Source: Siphonodentalium dalli
Lineage: Eukaryota; Mollusca; Scaphopoda; Gadilida; Siphonodentaliidae
Length of the DNA: 64,000 nt
Direction: 5' to 3'
NCBI GenBank assembly: GCA_032622095.1
Contig: CP136064.1
Location: 124,001 to 188,000, forward strand
The notes under the pieces are model-generated. The model saw nothing but the letters and a program-made list of their open reading frames with translations. It was not told where the DNA came from and ran no database searches. Made by a program: the position numbers and the translations under genes. Every line of letters starts with the position of its first letter. The stretch's first letter is position 1. Below are positions 26,167 through 41,300 of the stretch, one piece after another.

Positions 26167-26171
26167 GTTGG
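26167..26171. other. Tail-to-tail inversion junction 1 (5 bp overlap GTTGG)
   Basis: The + monomer reads CTTCATGTTGG and the - monomer reads GTTGGTGACTGTG. They share GTTGG, so the exact breakpoint lies within these five bases. It joins consensus 140-144 to the complement of consensus 210-214. Everything to the left is in + orientation and the next 26 kb is in - orientation. Confidence 0.96.
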
Positions 26172-29156
26172 TGACTGTGTTACTTATGTTCCTTTAAGTT
26201 GAGATACATCCGTTCCTTTAAACATACATTTGCATTGCAACATGAAGATATTTATTTTCTGTAGTCATTGTAAATGACAACCCGATTCGGATATGGCCAG
26301 ATTTGACATGGCGCGGTATGGAGAAACATGCGCCAAATAGAAAATATCCAACCGTACTCCACCATGGAACCAGTCTATAGCAGATACCCCTTAAAGTTGG
26401 TGACTGTGTTACTTATGTCCCTTTAAGTTGAGATACATCTGTTCCTTTAAACATACATTTGCATTCCAACATGAAGATATTTATTTTCTGTAGTCATTGT
26501 AAATGACAACCCGATTCGGATATGGCCAGATTTGACATGGCGCGGTATGGAGAAACATGCGCCAAATAGAAAATATCCAACCGTACTCCACCATGGAACC
26601 AGTCTAAATCAGACACCTCTTTAAGTTGGTGACTGTGTTACTTATGTTCCTTTAAGTTGAGATACATCTGTTCCTTTAAACATACATTTGCTTTCCAACA
26701 TGAAGATATTTATTTTCTGTAGTCATTGTAAATGACAACCCGATTCGGATATGGCCAGATTTGACATGGCGCGGTATGGAAAAACATGCGCCAAAATGAA
26801 AATATCCAACCGTACTCCACCATGGAACCAGTCTATAGCAGATACCCCTTAAAGTTGGTGACTGTGTTACTTATGTCCCTTTAAGTTGAGATACATCTGT
26901 TCCTTTAAGCATACATTTGCATTCCAACATGAAGATATTTATTTTCTGTAGTCATTGTAAATGACAACCCGATTCGGATATGGCCAGATTTGACATGGCG
27001 CGGTAGGGAGAAACATGCGCCAAATTGAAAATATCCAACAGTACTCTACCATGGAACCAGTCTATAGCAGATACCCCTTAAAGTTGGTGACTGTGTTACT
27101 TATGTCCCTTTAAGTTGAGATACATCTGTTTCTTTAAACATACATTTGCATTCCAACATGAAGATATTTATTTTCTGTAGTCATTGTAAATGACAACCCG
27201 ATTCGGATATGGCCAGATTTGACATGGCGCGGTATGGAGAAACATGCGCCAAATTGAAAATATCCAACCGTACTCCACCATGTAACCAGTCTATAGCAGA
27301 TACCCCTTAAAGTTGGTGACTGTGTTACTTATGTCCCTTTAAGTTGAGATACATCTGTTCCTTTAAACATACATTTGCATTCCAACATGAAGATATTTAT
27401 TTTCTGTAGTCATTGTAAATGACAACCCGATTCGGATATGGCCAGATTTGACATGGCGCGGTATGGAGAAACATGCGCCAAATAGAAAATATCCAACCGT
27501 ACTCCACCATGGAACCAGTCTAAATCAGACACCTCTTTAAGTTGGTGACTGTGTTACTTATGTTCCTTTAAGTTGAGATACATCTGTTCCTTTAAACATA
27601 CATTTGCATTCCAACATGAAGATATTTATTTTCTGCAGTCATTGTAAATGACAACCCGATTCGGATATGGCCAGATTTGACATGGCGCGGTATGGAGAAA
27701 CATGCGCAAAATTGAAAATATCCAACCGTACTCCACCATGTAACCAGTCTATAGCAGATACCCCTTAAAGTTGGTGACTGTGTTACTTATGTCCCTTTAA
27801 GTTGAGATACATCTGTTCCTTTAAGCATACATTTGCATTCCAACATGAAGATATTTATTTTCTGTAGTCATTGTAAATGACAACCCGATTCGGATATGGC
27901 CAGATTTGACATGGCGCGGTATGGAGAAACATGCGCCAAATTGAAAATATCCAACAGTACTCCACCATGGAACCAGTCTATAGCAGATACCCCTTAAAGT
28001 TGGTGACTGTGTTACTTATGTTCCTTTAAGTTGAGATACATCTGTTTCTTTAAACATACATTTGCATTCCAACATGAAGATATTTATTTTCTGTAGTCAT
28101 TGTAAATGACAACCCGATTCGGATATGGCCAGATTTGACATGGCGCGGTATGGAGAAACATGCGCCAAATAGAAAATATCCAACCGTACTCCACCATGGA
28201 ACCAGTCTATAGCAGATACCCCTTAAAGTTGGTGACTGTGTTACTTATGTCCCTTTAAGTTGAGATACATCTGTTCCTTTAAACATACATTTGCATTCCA
28301 ACATGAAGATATTTATTTTCTGTAGTCATTGTAAATGACAACCCGATTCGGATATGGCCAGATTTGACATGGCGCGGTATGGAGAAACATGCGCCAAATA
28401 GAAAATATCCAACCGTACTCCACCATGGAACCAGTCTAAATCAGACACCTCTTTAAGTTGGTGACTGTGTTACTTATGTTCCTTTAAGTTGAGATACATC
28501 TGTTCCTTTAAACATACATTTGCATTCCAACATGAAGATATTTATTTTCTGCAGTCATTGTAAATGACAACCCGATTCGGATATGGCCAGATTTGACATG
28601 GCGCGGTATGGAGAAACATGCGCAAAATTGAAAATATCCAACCGTACTCCACCATGTAACCAGTCTATAGCAGATACCCCTTAAAGTTGGTGACTGTGTT
28701 ACTTATGTCCCTTTAAGTTGAGATACATCTGTTCCTTTAAACATACATTTGCATTCCAACATGAAGATATATATTTTCTGCAGTCATTGTAAATGACAAC
28801 CCGATTCGGATATGGCCAGATTTGACATGGCGCGGTATGGAGAAACATGCGCAAAATTGAAAATATCCAACCGTACTCCACCATGTAACCAGTCTATAGC
28901 AGATACCCCTTAAAGTTGGTGACGGTGTTACTTATGTCCCTTTAAGTTGAGATACATCTGTTCCTTTAAACATACATTTGCATTCCAACATGAAGATATT
29001 TATTTTCTGCAGTCATTGTAAATGACAACCCGATTCGGATATGGCCAGATTTGACATGGCGCGGTATGGAGAAACATGCGCCAAATTGAAAATATCCAAC
29101 CGTACTCCACCATGGAACCAGTCTATAGCAGATACCCCTTAAAGTTGGTGACTGTG
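26172..29156 (-). repeat. Irregular start of reverse block 2, with a 4-monomer sub-period
   Basis: The first monomers next to the junction are J-like (TTGCATTGCAAC, ATCCGTTCC) and K-like (CAAATAGAAAATATCC). The GTCTAAATCAGACACC boundary recurs near 26,605, 27,520 and 28,435; the last two are 916 bp (four monomers) apart, as are the GCAAAATTG copies that follow each. The monomer at about 26,630 (TTGCTTTCC, TGGAAAAAC) is the reverse-orientation form of the one at 25,814 on the other side of the junction. Confidence 0.82.
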
Positions 29157-30988
29157 TTACTTATGTCCCTTTAAGTTGAGATACATCTGTTCCTTTAAAC
29201 ATACATTTGCATTCCACCATGAAGATATATATTTTCTGCAGTCATTGTAAATGACAACCCGATTCGGATATGGCCAGATTTGACATGGCGCGGTATGGAG
29301 AAACATGCGCCAAATTGAAAATATCCAACCGTACTCCACCATGGAACCAGTCTATAGCAGATACCCCTTAAAGTTGGTGACTGTGTTACTTATGTCCCTT
29401 TAAGTTGAGATACATCTGTTCCCTTAAACATACATTTGCATTCCAACAAGAAGATACATATTTTCTGCAGTCATTGTAAATGACAACCCGATTCGGATAT
29501 GGCCAGATTTGACATGGCGCGGTATGGAGAAACATGCGCCAAATTGAAAATATCCAACCGTACTCCACCATGGAACCAGTCTATAGCAGATACCCCTTTA
29601 AGTTGGTGACTGTGTTACTTATGTCCCTTTAAGTTGAGATACATCTGTTCCTTTAAACATACATTTGCTTTCCAACATGAAGATATTTATTTTCTGTAGT
29701 CATTGTAAATGACAACCCGATTCGGATATGGCCAGATTTGACATGGCGCGGTATGGAAAAACATGCGCCAAATTGAAAATATCCAACCGTACTCCACCAT
29801 GGAACCAGTCTATAGCAGATACCCCTTAAAGTTGGTGACTGTGTTACTTATGTCCCTTTAAGTTGAGATACATCTGTTCCTTTAAACATACATTTGCATT
29901 CCAACATGAAGATATTTATTTTCTGTAGTCATTGTAAATGACAACCCGATTCGGATATGGCCAGATTTGACATGGCGTGGTAGGGAGAAACATGCGCCAA
30001 ATTGAAAATATCCAACAGTACTCCACCATGGAACCAGTCTATAGCAGATACCCCTTAAAGTTGGTGACTGTGTTACTTATGTTCCTTTAAGTTGAGATAC
30101 ATCTGTTTCTTTAAACATACATTTGCATTCCAACATGAAGATATTTATTTTCTGTAGTCATTGTAAATGACAACCCGAATCGGATATGGCCAGATTTGAC
30201 ATGGCGCGGTATGGAGAAACATGCGCCAAATAGAAAATTTCCAACCGTACTCCACCATGGAACCAGTCTATAGCAGATACCCCTTAAAGTTGGTGACTGT
30301 GTTACTTATGTCCCTTTAAGTTGAGATACATCTGTTCCTTTAAACATACATTTGCATTCCAACATGAAGATATTTATTTTCTGTAGTCATTGTAAATGAC
30401 AACCCGATTCGGATATGGCCAGATTTGACATGGCGCGGTATGGAGAAACATGCGCCAAATAGAAAATATCCAACCGTACTCCACCATGGAACCAGTCTAA
30501 ATCAGACACCTCTTTAAGTTGGTGACTGTGTTACTTATGTTCCTTTAAGTTGAGATACATCTGTTCCTTTAAACATACATTTGCATTCCAACATGAAGAT
30601 ATTTGTTTTCTGCAGTCATTGTAAATGACAACCCGATTCGGATATGGCCAGATTTGACATGGCGCGGTATGGAGAAACATGCGCAAAATTGAAAATATCC
30701 AACCGTACTCCACCATGTAACCAGTCTATAGCAGATACCCCTTAAAGTTGGTGACTGTGTTACTTATGTCCCTTTAAGTTGAGATACATCTGTTCCTTTA
30801 AACATACATTTGCATTCCAACATGAAGATATATATTTTCTGCAGTCATTGTAAATGACAACCCGATTCGGATATGGCCAGATTTGACATGGCGCGGTATG
30901 GAGAAACATGCGCAAAATTGAAAATATCCAACCGTACTCCACCATGGAACCAGTCTATAGCAGATACCCCTTAAAGTTGGTGACTGTG
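29157..30988 (-). repeat. Higher-order repeat, 8 monomers, 1,832 bp (copy 1)
   Basis: Eight reverse monomers repeated directly in the next unit. Markers shared at an offset of 1,832 bp include AACAAGAAGATACATATT (near 29,445), TTTGCTTTCC (29,665), GGCGTGGTAGGG (29,974), CCCGAATCGG (30,175) and ATTTGTTTTCTGCAG (30,601). The first monomer (29,157) is a plain consensus copy. Confidence 0.9.
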
Positions 30989-32820
30989 TTACTTATGTCC
31001 CTTTAAGTTGAGATACATCTGTTCCTTTAAACATACATTTGCATTCCACCATGAAGATATATATTTTCTGCAGTCATTGTAAATGACAACCCGATTCGGA
31101 TATGGCCAGATTTGACATGGCGCGGTATGGAGAAACATGCGCCAAATTGAAAATATCCAACCGTACTCCACCATGGAACCAGTCTATAGCAGATACCCCT
31201 TAAAGTTGGTGACTGTGTTACTTATGTCCCTTTAAGTTGAGATACATCTGTTCCCTTAAACATACATTTGCATTCCAACAAGAAGATACATATTTTCTGC
31301 AGTCATTGTAAATGACAACCCGATTCGGATATGGCCAGATTTGACATGGCGCGGTATGGAGAAACATGCGCCAAATTGAAAATATCCAACCGTACTCCAC
31401 CATGGAACCAGTCTATAGCAGATACCCCTTTAAGTTGGTGACTGTGTTACTTATGTCCCTTTAAGTTGAGATACATCTGTTCCTTTAAACATACATTTGC
31501 TTTCCAACATGAAGATATTTATTTTCTGTAGTCATTGTAAATGACAACCCGATTCGGATATGGCCAGATTTGACATGGCGCGGTATGGAAAAACATGCGC
31601 CAAATTGAAAATATCCAACCGTACTCCACCATGGAACCAGTCTATAGCAGATACCCCTTAAAGTTGGTGACTGTGTTACTTATGTCCCTTTAAGTTGAGA
31701 TACATCTGTTCCTTTAAACATACATTTGCATTCCAACATGAAGATATTTATTTTCTGTAGTCATTGTAAATGACAACCCGATTCGGATATGGCCAGATTT
31801 GACATGGCGTGGTAGGGAGAAACATGCGCCAAATTGAAAATATCCAACAGTACTCCACCATGGAACCAGTCTATAGCAGATACCCCTTAAAGTTGGTGAC
31901 TGTGTTACTTATGTTCCTTTAAGTTGAGATACATCTGTTTCTTTAAACATACATTTGCATTCCAACATGAAGATATTTATTTTCTGTAGTCATTGTAAAT
32001 GACAACCCGAATCGGATATGGCCAGATTTGACATGGCGCGGTATGGAGAAACATGCGCCAAATAGAAAATTTCCAACCGTACTCCACCATGGAACCAGTC
32101 TATAGCAGATACCCCTTAAAGTTGGTGACTGTGTTACTTATGTCCCTTTAAGTTGAGATACATCTGTTCCTTTAAACATACATTTGCATTCCAACATGAA
32201 GATATTTATTTTCTGTAGTCATTGTAAATGACAACCCGATTCGGATATGGCCAGATTTGACATGGCGCGGTATGGAGAAACATGCGCCAAATAGAAAATA
32301 TCCAACCGTACTCCACCATGGAACCAGTCTAAATCAGACACCTCTTTAAGTTGGTGACTGTGTTACTTATGTTCCTTTAAGTTGAGATACATCTGTTCCT
32401 TTAAACATACATTTGCATTCCAACATGAAGATATTTGTTTTCTGCAGTCATTGTAAATGACAACCCGATTCGGATATGGCCAGATTTGACATGGCGCGGT
32501 ATGGAGAAACATGCGCAAAATTGAAAATATCCAACCGTACTCCACCATGTAACCAGTCTATAGCAGATACCCCTTAAAGTTGGTGACTGTGTTACTTATG
32601 TCCCTTTAAGTTGAGATACATCTGTTCCTTTAAACATACATTTGCATTCCAACATGAAGATATATATTTTCTGCAGTCATTGTAAATGACAACCCGATTC
32701 GGATATGGCCAGATTTGACATGGCGCGGTATGGAGAAACATGCGCAAAATTGAAAATATCCAACCGTACTCCACCATGTAACCAGTCTATAGCAGATACC
32801 CCTTAAAGTTGGTGACGGTG
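30989..32820 (-). repeat. Higher-order repeat, 8 monomers, 1,832 bp (copy 2)
   Basis: A tandem copy of the preceding unit, with the same markers near 31,277, 31,497, 31,806, 32,007 and 32,433. The order then changes from 32,821 (AACTTACATTTGC), so only two full copies are present. Confidence 0.9.
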
Positions 32821-35339
32821 TTACTTATGTCCCTTTAAGTTGAGATACATCTGTTCCTTTAAACTTACATTTGCATTCCAACATGAAGATATATATTTTC
32901 TGCAGTCATTGTAAATGACAACCCGATTCGGATATGGCCAGATTTGACATGGCGCGGTATGGAGAAACATGCGCCAAATTGAAAATATCCAACCGTACTC
33001 CACCATGGAACCAGTCTATAGCAGATACCCCTTAAAGTTGGTGACTGTGTTACTTATGTCCCTTTAAGTTGAGATACATCTGTTCCTTTAAACATACATT
33101 TGCATTCCACCATGAAGATATATATTTTCTGCAGTCATTGTAAATGACAACCCGATTCGGATATGGCCAGATTTGACATGGCGCGGTATGGAGAAACATG
33201 CGCAAAATTGAAAATATCCAACCGTACTCCACCATGTAACCAGTCTATAGCAGATACCCCTTAAAGTTGGTGACTGTGTTACTTATGTCCCTTTAAGTTG
33301 AGATACATCTGTTCCTTTAAACATACATTTGCATTCCAACATGAAGATATATATTTTCTGCAGTCATTGTAAATGACAACCCGATTCGGATATGGCCAGA
33401 TTTGACATGGCGCGGTATGGAGAAACATGCGCAAAATTGAAAATATCCAACCGTACTCCACCATGTAACCAGTCTATAGCAGATACCCCTTAAAGTTGGT
33501 GACGGTGTTACTTATGTCCCTTTAAGTTGAGATACATCTGTTCCTTTAAACATACATTTGCATTCCAAAATGAAGATATATATTTTCTGCAGTCATTGTA
33601 AATGACAACCCGATTCGGATATGGCCAGATTTGACATGGCGCGGTATGGAGAAACATGCGCCAAATTGAAAATATCCAACCGTACTCCACCATGGAACCA
33701 GTCTATAGCAGATACCCTTTAAAGTTGGTGACTGTGTTACTTATGTCCCTTTAAGTTGAGATACATCTGTTCCTTTAAACATACATTTGCATTCCAACAT
33801 GAAGATATATATTTTCTGCAGTCATTGTAAATGACAACCCGATTCGGATATGGCCAGATTTGACATGGCGCGGTATGGAGAAACATGCGCCAAATTGAAA
33901 ATATCCAACCGTACTCCACCATGGAACCAGTCTATAGCAGATACCCCTTAAAGTTGGTGACTGTGTTACTTATGTCCCTTTAAGTTGAGATACATCTGTT
34001 CCTTTAAACATACATTTGCATTCCACCATGAAGATATATATTTTCTGCAGTCATTGTAAATGACAACCCGATTCGGATAGGGCCAGATTTGACATGACGC
34101 GGTATGGAGAAACATGCGCCAAATTGAAAATATCCAACCGTACTCCACCATGGAACCAGTCTATAGCAGATACCCCTTTAAATTGGTGACTGTGTTACTT
34201 ATGTCCCTTTAAGTTGAGATACATCTGTTCCTTTAAACATACATTTGCATTCCACCATGAAGATATATATTTTCTGCAGTCATTGTAAATGACAACCCGA
34301 TTCGGATATGGCCAGATTTGACATGGCGCGGTATGGAGAAAAATGCGCCAAATTGAAAATATCCAACCGTACTCCACCATGGAACCAGTCTATAGCAGAT
34401 ACCCCTTTAAGTTGGTGACTGTGTTACTTATGTCCCTTTAAGTTGAGATACATCTGTTCCTTTAAACATACATTTGCATTCCAACATGAAGATATTTATT
34501 TTCTGTAGTCATTGTAAATGACAACCCGATTCGGATATGGCCAGATTTGACATGGCGCGGTATGGAAAAACATGCGCCAAATTGAAAATATCCAACAGTA
34601 CACCACCATGGAACCAGTCTATAGCAGATACCCCTTAAAGTTGGTGACTGTGTTACTTATGTCCCTTTAAGTTGAGATACATCTGTTCCTTTAAACATAC
34701 ATTTGCATTCCAACATGAAGATATTTATTTTCTGTAGTCATTGTAAATGACAACCCGATTCGGATATGGCCAGATTTGACATGGCGCGGTAGGGAGAAAC
34801 ATGCGCCAAATTGAAAATATCCAACCGTACTCCACCATGGAACCAGTCTATAGCAGATACCCCTTAAAGTTGGTGACTGTGTTACTTATGTCCCTTTAAG
34901 TTGAGATACATCTGTTCCTCTAAACATACATTTGCATTCCAACATGAAGATATTTATTTTCTGTAGTCATTGTAAATGACAACCCGATTCGGATATGGTT
35001 AGATTTGACATGGCGCGGTATGGAGAAACATGCGCCAAGTAGAAAATATCCAACCGTACTCCACCATGGAACCAGTCTAAATCAGACACCTCTTTAAGTT
35101 GGTGACTGTGTTACTTATGTCCCTTTAAGTTGAGATACATCTGTTCCTTTAAACATACATTTGCATTCCAACATGAAGATATTTATTTTCTGCAGTCATT
35201 GTAAATGACAACCCGATTCGGATATGGCCAGATTTGACATGGCGCGGTAGGGAGAAACATGCGCAAAATTGAAAATATCCAACCGTACTCCACCATGTAA
35301 CCAGTCTATAGCAGATACCCCTTCAAGTTGGTGACGGTG
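32821..35339 (-). repeat. Irregular reverse monomers, eleven copies
   Basis: Mixed monomers. A GTAACC/GCAAAATTG monomer followed by one starting with GTGACGGTG recurs near 32,592 and 33,279, a 687 bp (3-monomer) spacing. Near 34,880-35,330 the reverse forms of types A (CCAAGTAGAAAATATCC) and I (CTTCAAGTTGGTGACGG) appear, leading into the H monomer at 35,340. The H-I-A order of block 1 is therefore preserved here in reverse. Confidence 0.85.
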
Positions 35340-38300
35340 TTACTTATGTCCCTTTAAGTTGAGATACATCTGTTCCTTTAAACATTCATTTGCATTCCAA
35401 CATGAAGATATATATTTTCTGCAGTCATTGTAAATGACAACCCGATTCGGATATGGCCAGATTTGACATGGCGCGGTATGGAGAAACATGCGCCAAATTG
35501 AAAATATCCAACCGTACTCCACCATGGAACCAGTCTATAGCAGATACCCCTTAAAGTTGGTAACTGTGTTACTTATGTCCCTTTAAGTTGAGATACATCT
35601 GTTCCTTTAAACATACATTTGCATTCCACCATGAAGATATATATTTTCTGCAGTCATTGTAAATGACAACCCGATTCGGATAGGGCCAGATTTGACATGG
35701 CGCGGTATGGAGAAACATGCGCCAAATTGAAAATATCCAACCGTACTCCACCATGGAACCAGTCTATAGCAGATACCCCTTTAAGTTGGTGACTGTGTTA
35801 CTTATGTCCCTTTAAGTTGAGATACATCTGTTCCTCTAAACATACATTTGCATTCCACCATGAAGATATATATTTTCTGCAGTCATTGTAAATGACAACC
35901 CGATTCGGATATGGCCAGATTTGACATGGCGCGGTAGGGAGAAACATGCGCCAAATTGAAAATATCCAACAGTACTCCACCATGGAACCAGTCTATAGCA
36001 GATACCCCTTAAAGTTGGTGACTGTGTTACTTATGTCCCTTTAAGTTGAGATACATCTGTTCCTTTAAACATACATTTGCTTTCCAACATGAAGATATTT
36101 ATTTTCTGTAGTCATTGTAAATGACAACCCGATTCGGATATGGCCAGATTTGACATTGCGCGGTAGGGAGAAACATGCGCCAAATTGAAAATATCCAACA
36201 GTACTCCACCATGGAACCAGTCTATAGCAGATACCCCTTAAAGTTGGTGACTGTGTTACTTATGTCCCTTTAAGTTGAGATACATCTGTTTCTTTAAACA
36301 TACATTTGCATTCCAACATGAAGATATTTATTTTCTGTAGTCATTGTAAATGACAACCCGATTCGGATATGGCCAGATTTGACATGACGCGGTAGGGAGA
36401 AACATGCGCCAAATTGAAAATATCCAACAGTACTCCACCATGGAACCAGTCTATAGCAGATACCCCTTAAAGTTGGTGACGTGTTACTTATGTCCCTTTA
36501 AGTTGAGATACATCTGTTCCTTTAAACATACATTTGCATTCCAACATGAAGATATTTATTTTCTGTAGTCATTGTAAATGACAACCCGATTCGGATATGG
36601 CCAGATTTGACATGGCGCGGTATGGAGAAACATGCGCCAAATAGAAAATATCCAACCGTACTCCACCATGGAACCAGTCTATAGCAGATACCCCTTAAAG
36701 TTGGTGACTGTGTTACTTATGTCCCTTTAAGTTGAGATACATCTGTTCCTTTAAACATACATTTGCATTCCACCATGAAGATATATATTTTCTGCAGTCA
36801 TTGTAAATGACAACCCGATTCGGATAGGGCCAGATTTGACATGGCGCGGTATGGAGAAACATGCGCCAAATTGAAAATATCCAACCGTACTCCACCATGG
36901 AACCAGTCTATAGCAGATACCCCTTAAAGTTTGTGACTGTGTTACTTATGTCCCTTTAAGTTGAGATACATCTGTTCCTTTAAACATACATTTGCATTCC
37001 ACCATGAAGATATATATTTTCTGCAGTCATTGTAAATGACAACCCGATTCGGATAGGGCCAGATTTGACATGGCGCGGTATGGAGAAACATGCGCCAAAT
37101 TGAAAATATCCAACCGTACTCCACCATGGAACCAGTCTATAGCAGACACCCCTTTAAGTTGGTGACTGTGTTACTTATGTCCCTTTAAGTTGAGATACAT
37201 CTGTTCCTCTAAACATACATTTGCATTCCACCTTGAAGATATATATTTTCTGCAGTCATTGTAAATGACAACCCGATTCGGATATGGCCAGATTTGACAT
37301 GGCGCGGTATGGAGAAACATGCGCCAAATTGAAAATATCCAACCGTACTCCACCATGGAACCAGTCTATAGCAGATACCCCTTTAAGTGGGTGACTGTGT
37401 TACTTATGTCCCTTTAAGTTGAGATACATCTGTTCCTTTAAACATACATTTGCTTTCCAACATGAAGATATTTATTTTCTGTAGTCATTGTAAATGACAA
37501 CCCGATTCGGATATGGCCAGATTTGACATTGCGCGGTAGGGAGAAACATGCGCCAAATTGAAAATATCCAACAGTACTCCACCATGGAACCAGTCTATAG
37601 CAGATACCCCTTAAAGTTGGTGACTGTGTTACTTATGTCCCTTTAAGTTGAGATACATCTGTTTCTTTAAACATACATTTGCATTCCAACATGAAGATAT
37701 TTATTTTCTGTAGTCATTGTAAATGACAACCCGATTCGGATATGGCCAGATTTGACATGACGCGGTAGGGAGAAACATGCGCCAAATTGAAAATATCCAA
37801 CAGTACTCCACCATGGAACCAGTCTATAGCAGATACCCCTTAAAGTTGGTGACGTGTTACTTATGTCCCTTTAAGTTGAGATACATCTGTTCCTTTAAAC
37901 ATACATTTGCATTCCAACATGAAGATATTTATTTTCTGTAGTCATTGTAAATGACAACCCGATTCGGATATGGCCAGATTTGACATGGCGCGGTATGGAG
38001 AAACATGCGCCAAATAGAAAATATCCAACCGTACTCCACCATGGAACCAGTCTATAGCAGATACCCCTTAAAGTTGGTGACTGTGTTACTTATGTCCCTT
38101 TAAGTTGATATACATCTGTTCCTCTAAACATACATTTGCATTCCAAAATGAAGATATTTATTTTCTGTAGTCATTGTAAATGACAACCCGATTCGGATAT
38201 GGCCAGATTTGACATGGCGCGGTATGGAGAAACATGCGCCAAGTAGAAAATATCCAACCGTACTCCACCATGGAACCAGTCTAAATCAGACACCTCTTTA

Positions 38301-41300
38301 AGTTGGTGACTGTGTTACTTATGTCCCTTTAAGTTGAGATACATCTGTTCCTTTAAACATACATTTGCATTCCAACATGAAGATATTTATTTTCTGCAGT
38401 CATTGTAAATGACAACCCGATTCGGATATGGCCAGATTTGACATGGCGCGGTATGGAGAAACATGCGCAAAATTGAAAATATCCAACCGTACTCCACCAT
38501 GTAACCAGTCTATAGCAGATACCCCTTCAAGTTGGTGACGGTGTTACTTATGTCCCTTTAAGTTGAGATACATCTGTTCCTTTAAACATTCATTTGCATT
38601 CCAACATGAAGATATATATTTTCTGCAGTCATTGTAAATGACAACCCGATTCGGATATGGCCAGATTTGACATGGCGCGGTATGGAGAAACATGCGCCAA
38701 ATTGAAAATATCCAACCGTACTCCACCATGGAACCAGTCTATAGCAGATACCCCTTAAAGTTGGTGACTGTGTTACTTATGTCCCTTTAAGTTGAGATAC
38801 ATCTGTTCCTCTAAACATACATTTGCATTCCACCATGAAGATATATATTTTCTGCAGTCATTGTAAATGACAACCCGATTCGGATATGGCCAGATTTGAC
38901 ATGGCGCGGTATGGAGAAACATGCGCCAAATTGAAAATATCCAACCGTACTCCACCATGGAACCAGTCTATAGCAGATACCCCTTTAAGTGGGTGACTGT
39001 GTTACTTATGTCCCTTTAAGTTGAGATACATCTGTTCCTTTAAACATACATTTGCTTTCCAACATGAAGATATTTATTTTCTGTAGTCATTGTAAATGAC
39101 AACCCGATTCGGATATGGCCAGATATGACATTGCGCGGTAGGGAGAAACATGCGCCAAATTGAAAATATCCAACAGTACTCCACCATGGAACCAGTCTAT
39201 AGCAGATACCCCTTAAAGTTGGTGACTGTGTTACTTATGTCCCTTTAAGTTGAGATACATCTGTTTCTTTAAACATACATTTGCATTCCAACATGAAGAT
39301 ATTTATTTTCTGTAGTCATTGTAAATGACAACCCGATTCGGATATGGCCAGATTTGACATGACGCGGTAGGGAGAAACATGCGCCAAATTGAAAATATCC
39401 AACAGTACTCCACCATGGAACCAGTCTATAGCAGATACCCCTTAAAGTTGGTGACGTGTTACTTATGTCCCTTTAAGTTGAGATACATCTGTTCCTTTAA
39501 ACATACATTTGCATTCCAACATGAAGATATTTATTTTCTGTAGTCATTGTAAATGACAACCCGATTCGGATATGGCCAGATTTGACATGGCGCGGTATGG
39601 AGAAACATGCGCCAAATAGAAAATATCCAACCGTACTCCACCATGGAACCAGTCTATAGCAGATACCCCTTAAAGTTGGTGACTGTGTTACTTATGTCCC
39701 TTTAAGTTGATATACATCTGTTCCTCTAAACATACATTTGCATTCCAAAATGAAGATATTTATTTTCTGTAGTCATTGTAAATGACAACCCGATTCGGAT
39801 ATAGCCAGATTTGACATGGCGCGGTATGGAGAAACATGCGCCAAGTAGAAAATATCCAACCGTACTCCACCATGGAACCAGTCTAAATCAGACACCTCTT
39901 TAAGTTGGTGACTGTGTTACTTATGTCCCTTTAAGTTGAGATACATCTGTTCCTTTAAACATACATTTGCATTCCACCATGAAGATATATATTTTCTGCA
40001 GTCATTGTAAATGACAACCCGATTCGGATATGGCCAGATTTGACATGGCGCGGTATGGAGAAACATGCGCCAAATTGAAAATATCCAACCGTACTCCACC
40101 ATGGAACCAGCCTATAGCAGATACCCCTTAAAGTTGGTGACTGTGTTACTTATGTCCCTTTAAGTTGAGATACATCTGTTCCTTTAAACATACATTTGCA
40201 TTCCAACATGAAGATATATATTTTCTGCAGTCATTGTAAATGACAACCCGATTCAGATATGGCCAGATTTGACATGGCGCGGTATGGAGAAACATGCGCC
40301 AAATTGAAAATATCCAACCGTACTCCACCATGGAACCAGTCTATAGCAGATACCACTTTAAGTTGGTGACTGTGTTACTTATGTCCCTTTAAGTTGAGAT
40401 ACATCTGTTCCTTTAAACATACATTTGCATTCCACCATAAAGATATATATTTTCTGCAGTCATTGTAAATGACAACCCGATTCAGATATGGCCAGATTTG
40501 ACATGGCGCGGTATGGAGAAACATGCGCCAAATTGAAAATATCCAACCGTACTCCACCATGGAACCAGTCTATAGCAGATACCCCTTTAAGTGGGTGACT
40601 GTGTTACTTATGTCCCTTTAAGTTGAGATACATCTGTTCCTTTAAACATACATTTGCTTTCCAACATGAAGATATTTATTTTCTGTAGTCATTGTAAATG
40701 ACAACCCGATTCGGATATGGCCAGATTTGACATTGCGCGGTAGGGAGAAACATGCGCCAAATTGAAAATATCCAACAGTACTCCACCATGGAACCAGTCT
40801 ATAGCAGATACCCCTTAAAGTTGGTGACTGTGTTACTTATGTCCCTTTAAGTTGAGATACATCTGTTTCTTTAAACATACATTTGCATTCCAACATGAAT
40901 ATATTTATTTTCTGTAGTCATTGTAAATGACAACCCGATTCGGATATGGCCAGATTTGACATGACGCGGTAGGGAGAAACATGCGCCAAATTGAAAATAT
41001 CCAACAGTACTCCACCATGGAACCAGTCTATAGCAGATACCCCTTAAAGTTGGTGACGTGTTACTTATGTCCCTTTAAGTTGAGATACATCTGTTCCTTT
41101 AAACATACATTTGCATTCCAACATGAAGATATTTATTTTCTGTAGTCATTGTAAATGACAACCCGATTCGGATATGGCCAGATTTGACATGGCGCGGTAT
41201 GGAGAAACATGCGCCAAATAGAAAATATCCAACCGTACTCCACCATGGAACCAGTCTATAGCAGATACCCCTTAAAGTTGGTAACTGTGTTACTTATGTC

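Larger units (their letters stand above)
1..26171 (+). repeat. Orientation block 1, forward array
   Basis: About 114 monomers, all in + orientation, ending at the tail-to-tail junction 26,167-26,171. The 229 bp phase is broken only by a 126 bp deletion at 1,897/1,898 and a 16 bp deletion at 22,020/22,021. It is organised into 9-, 12-, 16- and 5-monomer higher-order units between 2,243 and 20,791, with less regular order at both ends. Confidence 0.97.

Noticed and set aside
26100-26240. The inversion junction as a simple hairpin or palindromic read artefact
   Set aside because: The sequence just right of the junction is not the reverse complement of the sequence just left: J- and K-like monomers face the GTTGGAAATTTT and TTTTTCC variants, and the matching monomers are offset by more than one unit. 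A sequencing fold-back would give a near-perfect mirror. A wider assembly error is not excluded.
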